A stretch of DNA of 64,000 bases from Azophilus sp965221755 (GCA_965221755.1 OZ244921.1:3596001-3660000); one strand, 5' to 3'; counted from the stretch's first letter, positions 44,142-56,278 are shown. The notes: a model not told the origin generated them from the letters alone. Numbers and translations: made by a program.

Positions 44142-44611
44142 ACAGTTGGCGTTACCGGGCTGCAACTCTACCATCGGTAAAGCCATTTTTTGCGGTGGTT
44201 GCCCGAATTTCGGTGGTGTGTCAGTTTGAATTTCCCAGGATTCCTCGCAAAGTTGGCCAATCATGGCCGGACAGGCTCGCGGCAGGCCACATGCACTCCC
44301 AAGAGAATCGAGAACGCTAGCCAACGGATTCTGAAGCAAAGGCATCCCGCCTTCGTCCGCCGCGATAAGCGCCCCCTTACGGGATGGCCAAATGGCAGGC
44401 CAACCGCCTCCTTGGTCCATGCACAGCGCCTGCAGCCGCTCTTCCCGGCAGCGGTTTTCCGCTTGAAATCGAAGTTCATGGCATGCAAAAGGCTTAGAAT
44501 GGGCAAATGGAAGTCGCCAGCAGCACCGTTTGCCCGCCGTTCGTCCTTGCGGCTGTCCAGCTGGCTGCCGAGGCCAATGCGCGGCGCGGCTGACGCTCGG
44601 ACAACCCGCCA
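44142..44611. other. Intergenic region between tRNA-Sec and cupin gene
   Basis: No convincing coding sequence. The divergent promoters of the tRNA and of the cupin/cysS genes must lie here; no clear -35/-10 pair is seen. Confidence 0.4.
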
Positions 44612-44986
44612 ATGGATCGAGTCCAGCTGCCTCGCCAAGCCTCGGAAATCGCGCCGGACGGCAGCGAGGTTCGCAAGCTCGTCAGCGGCAGCCGTGCCAG
44701 CCTCGTCCACTGCACCCTGCCCGTCGGCGCAAAGTCCAAGGCCGTGATGCACGCGACCATTGAGGAAATCTGGTACTTCACCGCCGGGCGCGGACAGGTT
44801 TGGCGCAAGCGCGGCGCGCAGGAGCGCGTGGTCGAGGTCTCCCCCGGCACGGCTTTGACCATTGCGCCGGGAACGGCGTTCCAGTTTCGCAACACCGGCG
44901 CCGGCGAGTTGCGCTTCATCATCGCCTCCATGCCGCCCTGGCCGGGCGACGGGGAAGCGGTGGCAGCCCCCGCCCACTGGCAATAG
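44612..44986 (+). CDS. Small cupin domain protein
   Basis: A 124-residue single-domain cupin. Motif 1 around KAVMHATIEEIWYFTAGRGQ carries a His and two Glu of the metal site; motif 2 around SPGTALTIAPGTAFQFRNTG lacks the usual His. It ends SMPPWPGDGEAVAAPAHWQ. Function unknown; such proteins bind small molecules or act as simple isomerases or dioxygenases. It ends 58 nt before cysS on the same strand. Confidence 0.8.
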   Translation: MDRVQLPRQASEIAPDGSEVRKLVSGSRASLVHCTLPVGAKSKAVMHATIEEIWYFTAGRGQVWRKRGAQERVVEVSPGTALTIAPGTAFQFRNTGAGELRFIIASMPPWPGDGEAVAAPAHWQ

Positions 44987-45044
44987 GCAGTCACGGCTAT
45001 ACTGCGCGATCTGGCGCAACGGCGGGCAGTCCAAGGCCAAGCTC

Positions 45045-46502
45045 ATGCAAATCAAGCTCCACAACACCCTCTCCGGGCGCAGGGAGGTCTTTCGCCCGCT
45101 CGATCCCCAACGGGTGACGCTCTACGTCTGCGGACCCACCGTGTACGGTCCGGTGCATATCGGCAACGGTCGCCCGGCGGTGGTGTTCGACGTGCTGCGA
45201 CGCCTGCTGAAGACCGTTTACCCCAAGGTGGTTTACGTCTCCAACATCACCGACGTGGACGACAAGATCAACGCCCAGGCGTTGGCCAACGGCGAGCCGA
45301 TGCAGGCCTTGGCGGACCGCTTCAGCGCCGCCTACAACGACGACGCCAAGGCGCTGGGCGTGCTTCCCGCCGACGTGCAGCCCCGGGCCACCGGGCACAT
45401 CGCCGAAATCATCGCCATGATCGAGGCGCTGATCGGCCAAGGATTCGCTTACGAGGCCTCCGGCCATGTGCTGTTCCATGTGCCTGCCGACCCCCACTAC
45501 GGCTGCCTCTCCCGTCGTTCGCTTGAGGACATGCTCGACGGCGCCCGGGTGGAGGTGGCGCCGTACAAGCGCGACCCCAAGGACTTCGTGCTTTGGAAGC
45601 CCTCCGCTCCGGAACTGCCCGGCTGGAAAAGCCCCTGGGGCCGGGGACGGCCGGGCTGGCACATCGAGTGCTCAGCGATGATCCACGCCCACCTGGGCAC
45701 GCGCATCGACATACACGGCGGCGGCGCGGACCTGGCCTTTCCCCACCACGAGAACGAGCTGGCGCAATCGCGCTGCGCCCACGGCCAGCACGACTGCGTG
45801 GGCTACTGGCTGCACAACGGCATGCTCACTTTGGGCCGGGAGAAGATGTCCAAGTCGCTCGGCAACATCGTCACCATTGCCGAACTGCGGCAGCGCCACG
45901 ACGGGGAAACCCTGCGCTACGCGCTGCTCTGCGGCCAGTACCGCTCGCCCTTGGTTTGGTCGGACGAGCTGCTGGACCAATCCCGCCGCAGCTTGGACAG
46001 GCTCTACGGGGCGCTGCGGGGCGCTGCGCCGACGCCGCCGGGAGCGGAATTTCCCGAAGGGGTGCTGAAGGCGCTCGCCGACGACCTCAACACGCCCGGC
46101 GCCTTGGCCGCACTGCACGGCATCGCCAGGGCGGTGAACCGAACCGAGGATGACGCCGAAGCCGAGCGCCTGCGACGTCAGCTGAAGGCGGGCGGCTGGC
46201 TGCTCGGGTTGCTCGACAAGTCCGCTGAGGTGTACTTCCAAGGCGGGGCGGCAGTCTCCGCTCCCCTTGAAGCGACCGCCGCGGCTTTCCGTGTGGAGTC
46301 AGCGGGAGCGCTGCAGGTGAATCCCGAGCTGGGCACGGCAACACCGGACGCAGCGACCATCGAGGCCCGCATTGCGGAACGAGACCAAGCTCGCAAGGAA
46401 CGGGACTTCAACCGTGGCGACGCAATCCGCCAAGCGCTGCTCGAAGCGGGCATCGAGCTTGAGGACGCTCGTGACGGCACGCGGTGGAGACGAACCCGCT
46501 GA
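45045..46502 (+). CDS. cysS: Cysteinyl-tRNA synthetase
   Basis: Class I aminoacyl-tRNA synthetase, 485 residues. TLYVCGPTVYGPVHIGNGRP contains a zinc-ligand Cys and the HIGN signature. The zinc site continues with GWHIECSAM and FPHHENELAQ, and the KMSKS loop is EKMSKSLGNI near residue 267. The C-terminal DALR-like helices and anticodon tail (RKERDFNRGDAIRQALLEAG) are complete. ATG at 45045 (MQIKLHNTLSGRREVF) fits the family start. A TATACT at about 44994 may be its -10 box. Confidence 0.96.
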   Translation: MQIKLHNTLSGRREVFRPLDPQRVTLYVCGPTVYGPVHIGNGRPAVVFDVLRRLLKTVYPKVVYVSNITDVDDKINAQALANGEPMQALADRFSAAYNDDAKALGVLPADVQPRATGHIAEIIAMIEALIGQGFAYEASGHVLFHVPADPHYGCLSRRSLEDMLDGARVEVAPYKRDPKDFVLWKPSAPELPGWKSPWGRGRPGWHIECSAMIHAHLGTRIDIHGGGADLAFPHHENELAQSRCAHGQHDCVGYWLHNGMLTLGREKMSKSLGNIVTIAELRQRHDGETLRYALLCGQYRSPLVWSDELLDQSRRSLDRLYGALRGAAPTPPGAEFPEGVLKALADDLNTPGALAALHGIARAVNRTEDDAEAERLRRQLKAGGWLLGLLDKSAEVYFQGGAAVSAPLEATAAAFRVESAGALQVNPELGTATPDAATIEARIAERDQARKERDFNRGDAIRQALLEAGIELEDARDGTRWRRTR

Positions 46503-46708
46503 GTCAACTGCCGGCAAGCGCAATCGGCCTGCATCCGGGGAGCCGTGACGCAGTCTCGCCTACGCGCCGCGGCGGCGAGGGCCGATGCGGACGTCCGACC
46601 CGAATCAACAACCGTTGCTCGCGGCACTAGGTTACACTCCACCCTGCTTCGCTGGTTGGGACGGAGTCTCAGCGCCGTGGAAATCTCTGCCGATCACGGG
46701 GTCGCGAG

Positions 46709-47440
46709 TTGATTACAACTGTAAGAATAGGTGAGCTACGGGCCATTCGCGATCAGATGCGGGGTGACCGCAGACTGATCGAGGGCTTTGTTGACGACCA
46801 TCGCGTCCTCGGTAAGGAAGTTTCCCGTGCGGAACTGATTCGCGAGGTGCTCTGCAACCTGCTGGCCCAAGCGGCCAGCATTCGGGCACCCGACTGTTTC
46901 ATCCTCCGCACTGGCCGGGGGGAAGGCGAGTTTTGGTACGGGAGCACTTATTCAGGCCGTGATTACTTGAGGACATTCAGAGGCAATCAGTGCGACTTTC
47001 AAGGACTCAAGGAAGGTCCGTCCCTTTGGCGACTTGTCGCATTCGACACATGGATCGGCAATGAGGACAGGACGCCCAAGAACCTTCTATTCCAAACGTC
47101 CGGCGAGTTTCTGCCCATCGACCACGGCGAGGCTCTGCCTTCGGGCATGAAACCCGACTCTCGCTATCGAAACCGGCTGGCTCGTCACCTAATTGCAGAG
47201 CAAAGGGACAGCCCGCAAGCCCTTGCAGCGCAGGTAAGGCGGGCGATGGCCGATTTCGCCGACGTCGATTTCAACCGAATCCTGATCGCGGGACTGCCGG
47301 AGGGATGGAAGGCAAATCCGGAATTCACGGAGTGGTGCAAGGTGCTGCGCGAGCGGCTGCGCTACCTTCCCGACTTGATTGAAGCCGAATTCAAAACAGG
47401 CCAAGGCAGCACAATTTGGGAGTTTCAGCGTGGCGACTAG
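46709..47440 (+). CDS. HipA-like kinase domain protein
   Basis: A 243-residue protein of the HipA-like (HipA_2) group. LWRLVAFDTWIGNEDRTPKN contains the catalytic Asp and Asn of the kinase loop, and FLPIDHGEALPSG the metal-binding Asp. The rest of the fold, including REVLCNLLAQAASIRAPDCF and the C-terminal helices, is present. Family members phosphorylate proteins or act in toxin/defence modules; the target is unknown. Start is a TTG. Overlaps its partner gene by 11 nt. Slightly lower GC than neighbours. Confidence 0.78.
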   Translation: MITTVRIGELRAIRDQMRGDRRLIEGFVDDHRVLGKEVSRAELIREVLCNLLAQAASIRAPDCFILRTGRGEGEFWYGSTYSGRDYLRTFRGNQCDFQGLKEGPSLWRLVAFDTWIGNEDRTPKNLLFQTSGEFLPIDHGEALPSGMKPDSRYRNRLARHLIAEQRDSPQALAAQVRRAMADFADVDFNRILIAGLPEGWKANPEFTEWCKVLRERLRYLPDLIEAEFKTGQGSTIWEFQRGD

Positions 47441-48284
47441 AAAACCCGATCGTCATGTGGAAAAAGGCGTTCGAGCACTGTGGGCACCTATCCTGCTTGA
47501 ACCGATACCCGGTTCCGGAGAGCGGGTTGCGGTGGCGCTAATGGGCTGCAATGCGGACGGTGAGCGCGAGTTTCTGCCATTGGTCAACCCCAAAACGGCG
47601 AGCGCCTGCTTTCGGGATCAAGCTGACTACGTAAAAGAAGTCGTCGCTCTGACCATCGAAAGCTGCAGGGCCGCGCTCGACTCCGGAATGGCTCTTCACG
47701 ACTGGGAACCGCCTTTGGAGGGCGTCTTTCTGGGCGCCATTCAGGAGGTCGAGGCCGCGTCACTGCCGGAGTTGCTCCACCTCGCAGCCCCTTTGGCCTC
47801 CTTCCTCCATCGTGAGCCTTCCGGTCACAGCCAACATTCCAATCGCCCGGCGAAAGCGCCGTGGGAGCAGCAAGTCCGGGAGCAAGTGCTTCAGGTCAAC
47901 CGCCGATTTGAACGAAATTTCAACGTTATGCTGCATCTCGGCGACCACTACGAACCGGCGGCCTTCAACTTCCTGAGCGCGGGCTTTGCAGCCAACATCG
48001 TGACCTTGGCGCCAAACCGCCTGAACAAAAGCATGGAGGACGCACGCGCCAAACTGTGGACGCTGAGCCTGCTCGCCGATGCGCCAAACTATCTTTTCCG
48101 GCCCAAAAACAGAGAGTTGCTTACGGGCATGAACGCTGCCGAAGACGATCCGAAACTATCCAGGGTGCGTGAAGCCGCCGAGGAGCTCAGTGACGAAGCA
48201 CAGCGACGGGACATCAGCGTCTTTCCGTTCTCCTCGCCAGCCGCGGCGGCCAGACGCATCCTCGACCTTGCCCTTGAAGCCTGA
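47430..48284 (+). CDS. Partner of HipA-like kinase, hypothetical
   Basis: A 284-residue protein with no assigned domain. The N-terminal region (GERVAVALMGCNADGEREFL) resembles in position the small DUF3037-type partners that accompany HipA-like kinases, but it is longer. The C-terminal half is helical (VLQVNRRFERNFNVMLHLGD) and rich in Ala/Arg. The GTG start lies inside the kinase gene, so the two are coupled. A two-gene functional unit is likely. Confidence 0.65.
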   Translation: MATRKPDRHVEKGVRALWAPILLEPIPGSGERVAVALMGCNADGEREFLPLVNPKTASACFRDQADYVKEVVALTIESCRAALDSGMALHDWEPPLEGVFLGAIQEVEAASLPELLHLAAPLASFLHREPSGHSQHSNRPAKAPWEQQVREQVLQVNRRFERNFNVMLHLGDHYEPAAFNFLSAGFAANIVTLAPNRLNKSMEDARAKLWTLSLLADAPNYLFRPKNRELLTGMNAAEDDPKLSRVREAAEELSDEAQRRDISVFPFSSPAAAARRILDLALEA

Positions 48285-48352
48285 TCGGTAATCCCGGAGC
48301 GGCGCTTCGGCACCAGCCATGGGCTTGGATTGCAACAATTCAGCCCGTGCGC

Positions 48353-48736
48353 TTACCCCTGCAAACGCCGAGAACCGTTGCGCCGTCGGCGCCACACCCA
48401 GCCATAGATCACGGCGTTGACCAGGATCAAACCACCCGCCAGCAGCCATTGCGAGGTTCGCGACAGGCCCGGCGGGTACACCACGGGCACAAGGTAGCGT
48501 TCGATGAACCCGCCTGAGTAGCCCTCAAGGCCGGCTTCGAGCCTGAGCGCCACCTCCAGAGGCGTCAAAGGGCAGGTGAGTCCGAAGATTTCGACCGAAG
48601 ACGCCCAAGCCAAAGCGGTGCCATGCACCCAGGCGATGCGAGGCCGGCGCGCCGCCAACAGGCCGCCGAGGACGGCGAACAGGATGAAGCCGAAGTGCAG
48701 CGCCACCACCAAGTCGGCCAGCAGCCGATAAAGCAT
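48353..48736 (-). CDS. DUF2784 membrane protein
   Basis: A 127-residue protein with three to four membrane segments: LADLVVALHFGFILFAVLGG, GTALAWASSVEIFGLTCPLT and WLLAGGLILVNAVIYGWVW. The HFGFILF and CPLTPLE motifs are diagnostic of DUF2784. Inner-membrane protein of unknown role. It lies 32 nt downstream of acnA and is probably transcribed with it. Confidence 0.88.
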   Translation of the reverse strand: MLYRLLADLVVALHFGFILFAVLGGLLAARRPRIAWVHGTALAWASSVEIFGLTCPLTPLEVALRLEAGLEGYSGGFIERYLVPVVYPPGLSRTSQWLLAGGLILVNAVIYGWVWRRRRNGSRRLQG

Positions 48737-48768
48737 GGCCGGAAGCTCCGCAGCGACTCATGCACGCG

Positions 48769-51468
<2,700 letters not shown>

Positions 51469-51737
51469 GGCGGCGTCCTTGCTCTGCCCGCACGGGCCGG
51501 ATGGATGGAAAGCCGCCTATTTTGCCCTAAAACCGCAACAGTTCAGACGGCCGTTGCCTGCGTCAGGTTCCAAAACATTTCCTGAGCCCGCACACGGTGC
51601 CGGGCGAGCCGCTCCAGAATCCACGCAAGCGCGTCCCGCCGCCAATTGAAGTGCGCATGGCTTCGGCAGGGAGCGGGACGTCCCCGTCCGGCGCAACGGG
51701 GTTGGGGCCGCCGCCAGCCGGCGGCGGCCCCATGCCG

Positions 51738-52169
51738 TCAATGCACTTGGACGGGAATGGCGCGGGGCGTTGCCTGCTCGCGCTTGCGCACCTTCAGGCG
51801 CAGCACGCCATCCTTGGCGGCGGCGTCGATGGCCTCCTCGTCCACGTCCTCCGGCAGCCGAAAGCTGCGCGAGAACTTGCCGAAGCGCCGCTCCACCCGA
51901 TGGCGCCGTCCATCGGCCAAGTCCTCGCGGCGGCGCTCGCCGCTGACGGTGAGCACCGAGTCCTTGACCGTCACGGCGATGTCATCGCTTGCCACGGCCG
52001 GCAGCTCCACGTCGATGTGGTAGGCGTCCGCGGCTTCGGCGATGTCCACCGGCGGCAGCCAGCCGGTCGCATCGAAGGCTTGGGCACGGGAGGCCCACCG
52101 GCCCCCGAAGGGATTGATGAGCGCGTCAAACTCGCGAATGGGGTTCCAATTGACCAGGTTCACTTTCAT
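51738..52169 (-). CDS. Hsp20 small heat-shock protein
   Basis: A 143-residue alpha-crystallin-domain chaperone that holds unfolding proteins. VDIAEAADAYHIDVELPAVA opens the domain; SVLTVSGERRRED and ERRFGKFSRSFRLPEDVDEE are conserved; DGVLRLKVRKREQ closes it with the GVLxLxxxK motif. ATG at 52169 with AAGGAG close upstream. A sigma-32-like promoter is visible 40-70 nt upstream. Confidence 0.94.
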   Translation of the reverse strand: MKVNLVNWNPIREFDALINPFGGRWASRAQAFDATGWLPPVDIAEAADAYHIDVELPAVASDDIAVTVKDSVLTVSGERRREDLADGRRHRVERRFGKFSRSFRLPEDVDEEAIDAAAKDGVLRLKVRKREQATPRAIPVQVH

Positions 52170-52207
52170 CTCCTTGCGTTGGCTCGGCTTAACGCCGCGA
52201 CAAGGCC

Positions 52208-52236
52208 AAGATGGGGGCCGCCAGCGGGATTCAAAG
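52208..52236 (-). promoter_or_regulatory. Sigma-32 (heat-shock) type promoter for hsp20
   Basis: On the minus strand CTTTGAA (52236-52230) and CCCCATCTT (52216-52208) are separated by 13 nt, close to the sigma-32 consensus CTTGAA-N(13-17)-CCCCATnT. It is placed directly before the hsp20 gene. Confidence 0.7.
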
Positions 52237-52435
52237 ATCTTGAAAATAAGTTCTTTGCCCCCAAGGGGGAACGAATGAAACGGCAAAAAAGACGCCCATG
52301 CAGCCCGTGGCGCACCATCCGAGCGTGGGGCGCACGGGAGCCTCGGGTTCGCATTGGCGTTTGGCTGGGGCGGCAAGCCTGTTCGCCCAAACGGATTCCA
52401 AGGCGCCCTCGCATCAAGTTTGCGCAATGGGCGCG

Positions 52436-53101
52436 TCAATCGACCTTGGTGACGAGATGGATGTCCTCCGCCGCCGCCTCGATGCCAGCCTCACGGAAAC
52501 GCGACGGCAGTTGCTCGGTGCGGGCGGAATCGAGCTTGCGAATTCGGCATCTGTCGCCATAGAGCGCGCGCACCTGAGCCGGCGACACCGCGAACGGCGG
52601 CCCCGAGACGCGCTCCTGATCGTAGTCCAAGGTGATGAGCAGCACTTGGGCGCCCACCGGCAGGATGCGCTGGACGTGGTCGGCGTAAACGGCCCGCTGC
52701 TCGGGCGGCAGCGCCACCAGCGCCCCCCGGTCGAAGGCGCCCGGCGCCGCCTCCAGGTGCGGGGCGCTCAGCTCGAGGTAGTCGCCGCAGTAGATGTGGA
52801 TGCCGCCGCTGCTGAAGCGGGGCAGGTCGCCGGCGCTGTTGGACATCTTGAACGGCGTCCCCGCCTCCTCGAAGAAGCTGCGCACGGCGATTTCCGCAAG
52901 CTCCACGCCGATGACCCGGTGCCCTAGGGCGCGCAGCCACGCCAGATCAAGGGACTTGCCGCACAGCGGCACGAACACCGGGCAGTCGCTGCCCAAGCCC
53001 AACGTCGGCCAATGCTTCGCCAGCCACGGGTTGACGCTGGCTTGGTGAAAGCCCAGCTCGCCGCTGCGCCAGAGCTCCAGCCAAAAATCCGAGCGCATCA
53101 C
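52436..53101 (-). CDS. tpm: Thiopurine S-methyltransferase
   Basis: A 221-residue TPMT-family enzyme. MMRSDFWLELWRSGELGFHQ is the typical start (W…GFHQ). SAM-binding residues lie in VFVPLCGKSLDLAWLRALGH and VIGVELAEIAVRSFFEE, and FDRGALVALPPEQRAVYADH is the conserved post-motif. In bacteria these methylate thiopurines and also selenium and tellurium compounds, which is of interest given the tRNA-Sec gene. It lies 8 nt downstream of ggt. Confidence 0.93.
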   Translation of the reverse strand: MMRSDFWLELWRSGELGFHQASVNPWLAKHWPTLGLGSDCPVFVPLCGKSLDLAWLRALGHRVIGVELAEIAVRSFFEEAGTPFKMSNSAGDLPRFSSGGIHIYCGDYLELSAPHLEAAPGAFDRGALVALPPEQRAVYADHVQRILPVGAQVLLITLDYDQERVSGPPFAVSPAQVRALYGDRCRIRKLDSARTEQLPSRFREAGIEAAAEDIHLVTKVD

Positions 53102-53109
53102 CGCCGCCT

Positions 53110-54888
53110 TCAGGAATCGCCCGGCGGCGCATCGAGCTGATTGACGCCCACCGCCCCGCCGGCATTGCGCGGATCGGACATGCCGAGGAAGCCGCCCTCG
53201 GCCCTGAGCGCCGAGTTGGCGTCGCCGATGCCGCGGCCGAACGACAGCGGCACGAACTGCTCATGACCCCAGGCCTTGAGAATGGCCAAGGTGTCCGGGG
53301 AGAAGCCGAACGGCTCGACAATCACCCGGTCCGGCCGCCATTGATGATGGAAGCGCGGCCTGCCCACCGCGTCGGAAAGATCCATGCCATGATCGATGAG
53401 GTTCATCACCACCTGCAGGACGGTGGTGATGATGGTGCTGCCGCCCGGCGAGCCGGTGACCAGCAGGATGTCGCCGTCCTTGACCACCAAAGTGGGCGTC
53501 ATGGAACTCAGCATGCGCTTGCCGGGCTCGATGGCGTTGGCGTCGCCGCCCAACAGGCCGAAGGCGTTGGGGTTGTCGTCCTTGGCGGAGAAGTCGTCCA
53601 TCTCGTTGTTCAAGAGGATGCCGGTGCCGGCGGCGACGATCTTGGAGCCGTAGGAGAGGTTGAGGGTGGTGGTGAAGGCAACCGCGTTGCCGTCCTTGTC
53701 GATCACCGAAACATGGGTGGTGTCCGGGCTTTCCGGCGGCGGCGCCGCGCCCGCCCCCACCGCGTCGGACCGGCTCGCCCGCTGCGGGTTGAAATCGCTG
53801 AAGCGCCGCAGCGCATAGGTTTTGTCAATCATTTGCGCCACGGGAACTGGATGAAAGTCCGCATCGCCAAGATGCTCCGCACGGTCGGCGTAGGCGCGCC
53901 GCTCCGCCTCGATGACGTGGTGCATGGCGGCGGCGCTGCCGAAGCCCATGGCGCCGATGTCGTACGGCTCCAGCATGTTGAGCATCTGCACCAGCAGCAC
54001 GCCGCCCGAGGACGGCGGCGGCATGGAGATGACGTCATGGCCGCGGTAGGTGCCGCGAATCGGCTGCCGCCAAACGCTGCGGTAGCCCGCTAGGTCGGCA
54101 TGGCTGATCATGCCGTCGCCGCGCTGCATTTCGGCAACGATCAAGTCCGCCGTCTCGCCGGTGTAGAAGCCCGCCCGTCCATGCTCCAGCACCCGCTCAA
54201 GACTCGCCGCCAAATCCGGCTGGCGGAAGATCTCCCCTGCTGCGTAAGGCGTTCCGTCACTCCTGGCGAAGACCGCGGCGCTGGCCGGATGGCGCGCAAA
54301 GGCGGCTTGGCGCGCGGCGAGGGAGCGGGCGGTGTCGCGCGGCAGCGCAAAGCCCTCCCGAGCCAAGCGCACCGCCGGCTCGATCACCTCGCGCCGCGCC
54401 AAGGTGCCGTACTTCTCCAAGGCGCCGAGCAGGCCATCCACCGAACCCGGCACGCCAACCGCCAAGTGCGACGCCGTGGACAGTCCTTCGATCACGTTGC
54501 CTTGGTCGTCTTGGAACATTTCCCGGAAGGCGGCGGCCGGCGCCTTCTCCCGATGGTCGTTGGCGGCCAGGGCGCCGTCCGCCATGCGGATCAGCATGAA
54601 GCCGCCGCCGCCGAGGTTGCCCGCCGAGGGGTGGGTCACGGCCAGGGCGAAGCCGGTGGCCACCGCCGCATCCACCGCATTGCCGCCCCGACGCAGCACG
54701 GCGGCGCCCACTGCGGAGGCGATCGGGGAGCGGGAGGCGACCACCCCCTTGGCGCCGAACACCGGCTCGGGGCTGGCGCCATGGGCCCCTGCGGACGCCA
54801 GGAGGGCCAGCAAGGGGCCTGCCGCATGGAAGGCCAGCCAGCGCGCGGGGAGCCGCCAACCGCGACGGCGCATCGGGTACATTTGCAT
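53110..54888 (-). CDS. ggt: Gamma-glutamyltransferase
   Basis: Periplasmic enzyme of about 592 residues that cleaves glutathione and gamma-glutamyl compounds. An N-terminal signal segment (AAGPLLALLASAGAHG) precedes ASRSPIASAVGAAVLRRGGN. Self-cleavage releases the small subunit at the Thr in SPDTTHVSVIDKDGNAV. SSMTPTLVVKDGDILLVTGS and GSPGGSTIITTVLQVVMNL form the substrate pocket. Start among ATGs at 54888, 54882 or 54873. Followed by tpm at 8 nt. Confidence 0.94.
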   Translation of the reverse strand: MQMYPMRRRGWRLPARWLAFHAAGPLLALLASAGAHGASPEPVFGAKGVVASRSPIASAVGAAVLRRGGNAVDAAVATGFALAVTHPSAGNLGGGGFMLIRMADGALAANDHREKAPAAAFREMFQDDQGNVIEGLSTASHLAVGVPGSVDGLLGALEKYGTLARREVIEPAVRLAREGFALPRDTARSLAARQAAFARHPASAAVFARSDGTPYAAGEIFRQPDLAASLERVLEHGRAGFYTGETADLIVAEMQRGDGMISHADLAGYRSVWRQPIRGTYRGHDVISMPPPSSGGVLLVQMLNMLEPYDIGAMGFGSAAAMHHVIEAERRAYADRAEHLGDADFHPVPVAQMIDKTYALRRFSDFNPQRASRSDAVGAGAAPPPESPDTTHVSVIDKDGNAVAFTTTLNLSYGSKIVAAGTGILLNNEMDDFSAKDDNPNAFGLLGGDANAIEPGKRMLSSMTPTLVVKDGDILLVTGSPGGSTIITTVLQVVMNLIDHGMDLSDAVGRPRFHHQWRPDRVIVEPFGFSPDTLAILKAWGHEQFVPLSFGRGIGDANSALRAEGGFLGMSDPRNAGGAVGVNQLDAPPGDS

Positions 54889-54924
54889 TTCCCGCAAGGC
54901 GTTTCAGCCCAGTGTTGTTTGAAG

Positions 54925-56124
54925 ATGCGTGATTCTGACCTGATTGGCGACAAAGGCAAGCTCCGGCGCATCGCCTTGGGCCAGCAGGGCCTGTTGAAGC
55001 AGGCCGCCTTCGGGCGCGGCAAGGGCGCCGTGGCGAGGGCGATCGAGCAGCTCGGCTATGTGCAGATCGATACCATATCGGTGGTCGAGCGGGCCCATCA
55101 CCATGTGCTGCGCAGCCGCGTGCCCAACTACCGGCCCGGCTTTCTCGACCAACTGCAGCGGGAAGGCAAGGTGTTCGAGCACTGGTACCACGCCGCCGCC
55201 TACCTGCCGATGCGCGACTACCGCTTCGCGCGGCGCCGAATGCTGGCGTTCAGGAACCGCGAAATCGGCTGGGAGCGCAGCGATGACCGCCCGCTCATGG
55301 CCCGGATACTGGAGCGGGTGCGAACCGAGGGTCCCTTGAAGTCCAGGGACTTCGAGGACTCCCGCCCGTCCCGCGCAGGCTGGTGGGACTGGAAGCCGGC
55401 CAAGCGGGCCTTGGAGCAGCTGTTCGTCGAGGGCGAACTGATGATCATCGGCCGGGACGGCTTCCAGAAGACCTACGACCTGCCGGAACGGGCGCTGCCC
55501 GCCGACGTCGCCACCGAACTGCCGGACCTGCGCGAGTACGCCGCCCACCTCGTGCGCAACACCCTGCGCAGCCACGGCTTCGCCACCCAGAAGTCGTTCA
55601 CCCATTTGCAGCCCGGCGCGCCGCTGCGCCAGGCGGTCGCCCAAACGCTGGCGGATGAGGTGGACCAAGGGCGGGTTAAGCGCCTGCGCACCCGGGACGG
55701 CAGCCTTTGGTGGGCGGATGCCGAGCTGCTTGAGCGCCGGGCGCCGCCGGCGCCCGCCGTCGTGCGCATCCTCTCGCCCTTCGACAACGCCGTCATTCTG
55801 CGCCATCGAGTCAACGCCCTGTTCGACTTCGACTACCAGATGGAGTGCTACGTCAAGGCGGAAAAGCGGCGCTTCGGCTACTTCTGCCTGCCGCTGCTGC
55901 ACCGCGACCGCATCGTCGGGCGGATGGACTGCAAGGCGCATCGCGCCAGCGGCGAACTCAACATCAAGCAGCTGCACGTCGAGCGAACCGTCGATGAGGG
56001 CTTCCTCGCCGCCTTCGCCAGCGCCGCCGCCGACTTCGCGGCCTTCAACGGCTGTCCCGAAGTCACCTTGAGCCAATGCCATCCAGCCAGCTTGAAGGAG
56101 GGCGTCACCGCTGCTCTGGCATAG
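54925..56124 (+). CDS. Winged-helix DNA glycosylase, YcaQ/AlkX-like
   Basis: A 399-residue protein of the HTH_42 family. E. coli YcaQ (AlkX) removes alkylated bases and unhooks DNA interstrand crosslinks. LGYVQIDTISVVERAHHHVL contains the QxD catalytic motif; VFEHWYHAAAYLPMRDYRF and LSPFDNAVILRHRVNALFDF are further family blocks. Full length. Divergent from ggt, 36 nt between start codons. Confidence 0.88.
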   Translation: MRDSDLIGDKGKLRRIALGQQGLLKQAAFGRGKGAVARAIEQLGYVQIDTISVVERAHHHVLRSRVPNYRPGFLDQLQREGKVFEHWYHAAAYLPMRDYRFARRRMLAFRNREIGWERSDDRPLMARILERVRTEGPLKSRDFEDSRPSRAGWWDWKPAKRALEQLFVEGELMIIGRDGFQKTYDLPERALPADVATELPDLREYAAHLVRNTLRSHGFATQKSFTHLQPGAPLRQAVAQTLADEVDQGRVKRLRTRDGSLWWADAELLERRAPPAPAVVRILSPFDNAVILRHRVNALFDFDYQMECYVKAEKRRFGYFCLPLLHRDRIVGRMDCKAHRASGELNIKQLHVERTVDEGFLAAFASAAADFAAFNGCPEVTLSQCHPASLKEGVTAALA

Positions 56125-56152
56125 GAGGCAACTGGATCAATCTGAGGGCAGT

Positions 56153-56272
56153 GGCTCAGTTTGACTCTGGCTGGGCTTGAGCAGGCGAAACGCATGCTTC
56201 AGGCAAGATTCCCGGAGCGAGGGCGTCCCGCCCTCGACCGAATCACGACGATGACGTGAATCAAACTGAGCC
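56153..56272. repeat. 12-bp inverted repeat flanking a hairpin
   Basis: GGCTCAGTTTGA (56153-56164) and its exact reverse complement TCAAACTGAGCC (56261-56272). Between them lies the small hairpin GCGAGGGCG-tcc-CGCCCTCG at about 56218. It could be the ends of a small non-autonomous element. Confidence 0.6.
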
Positions 56273-56278
56273 GCCATC

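Noticed and set aside
43651..44229. Plus-strand frame across the tRNA gene
   Set aside because: It is antisense to the helicase and runs through the tRNA-Sec gene; no protein family pattern.
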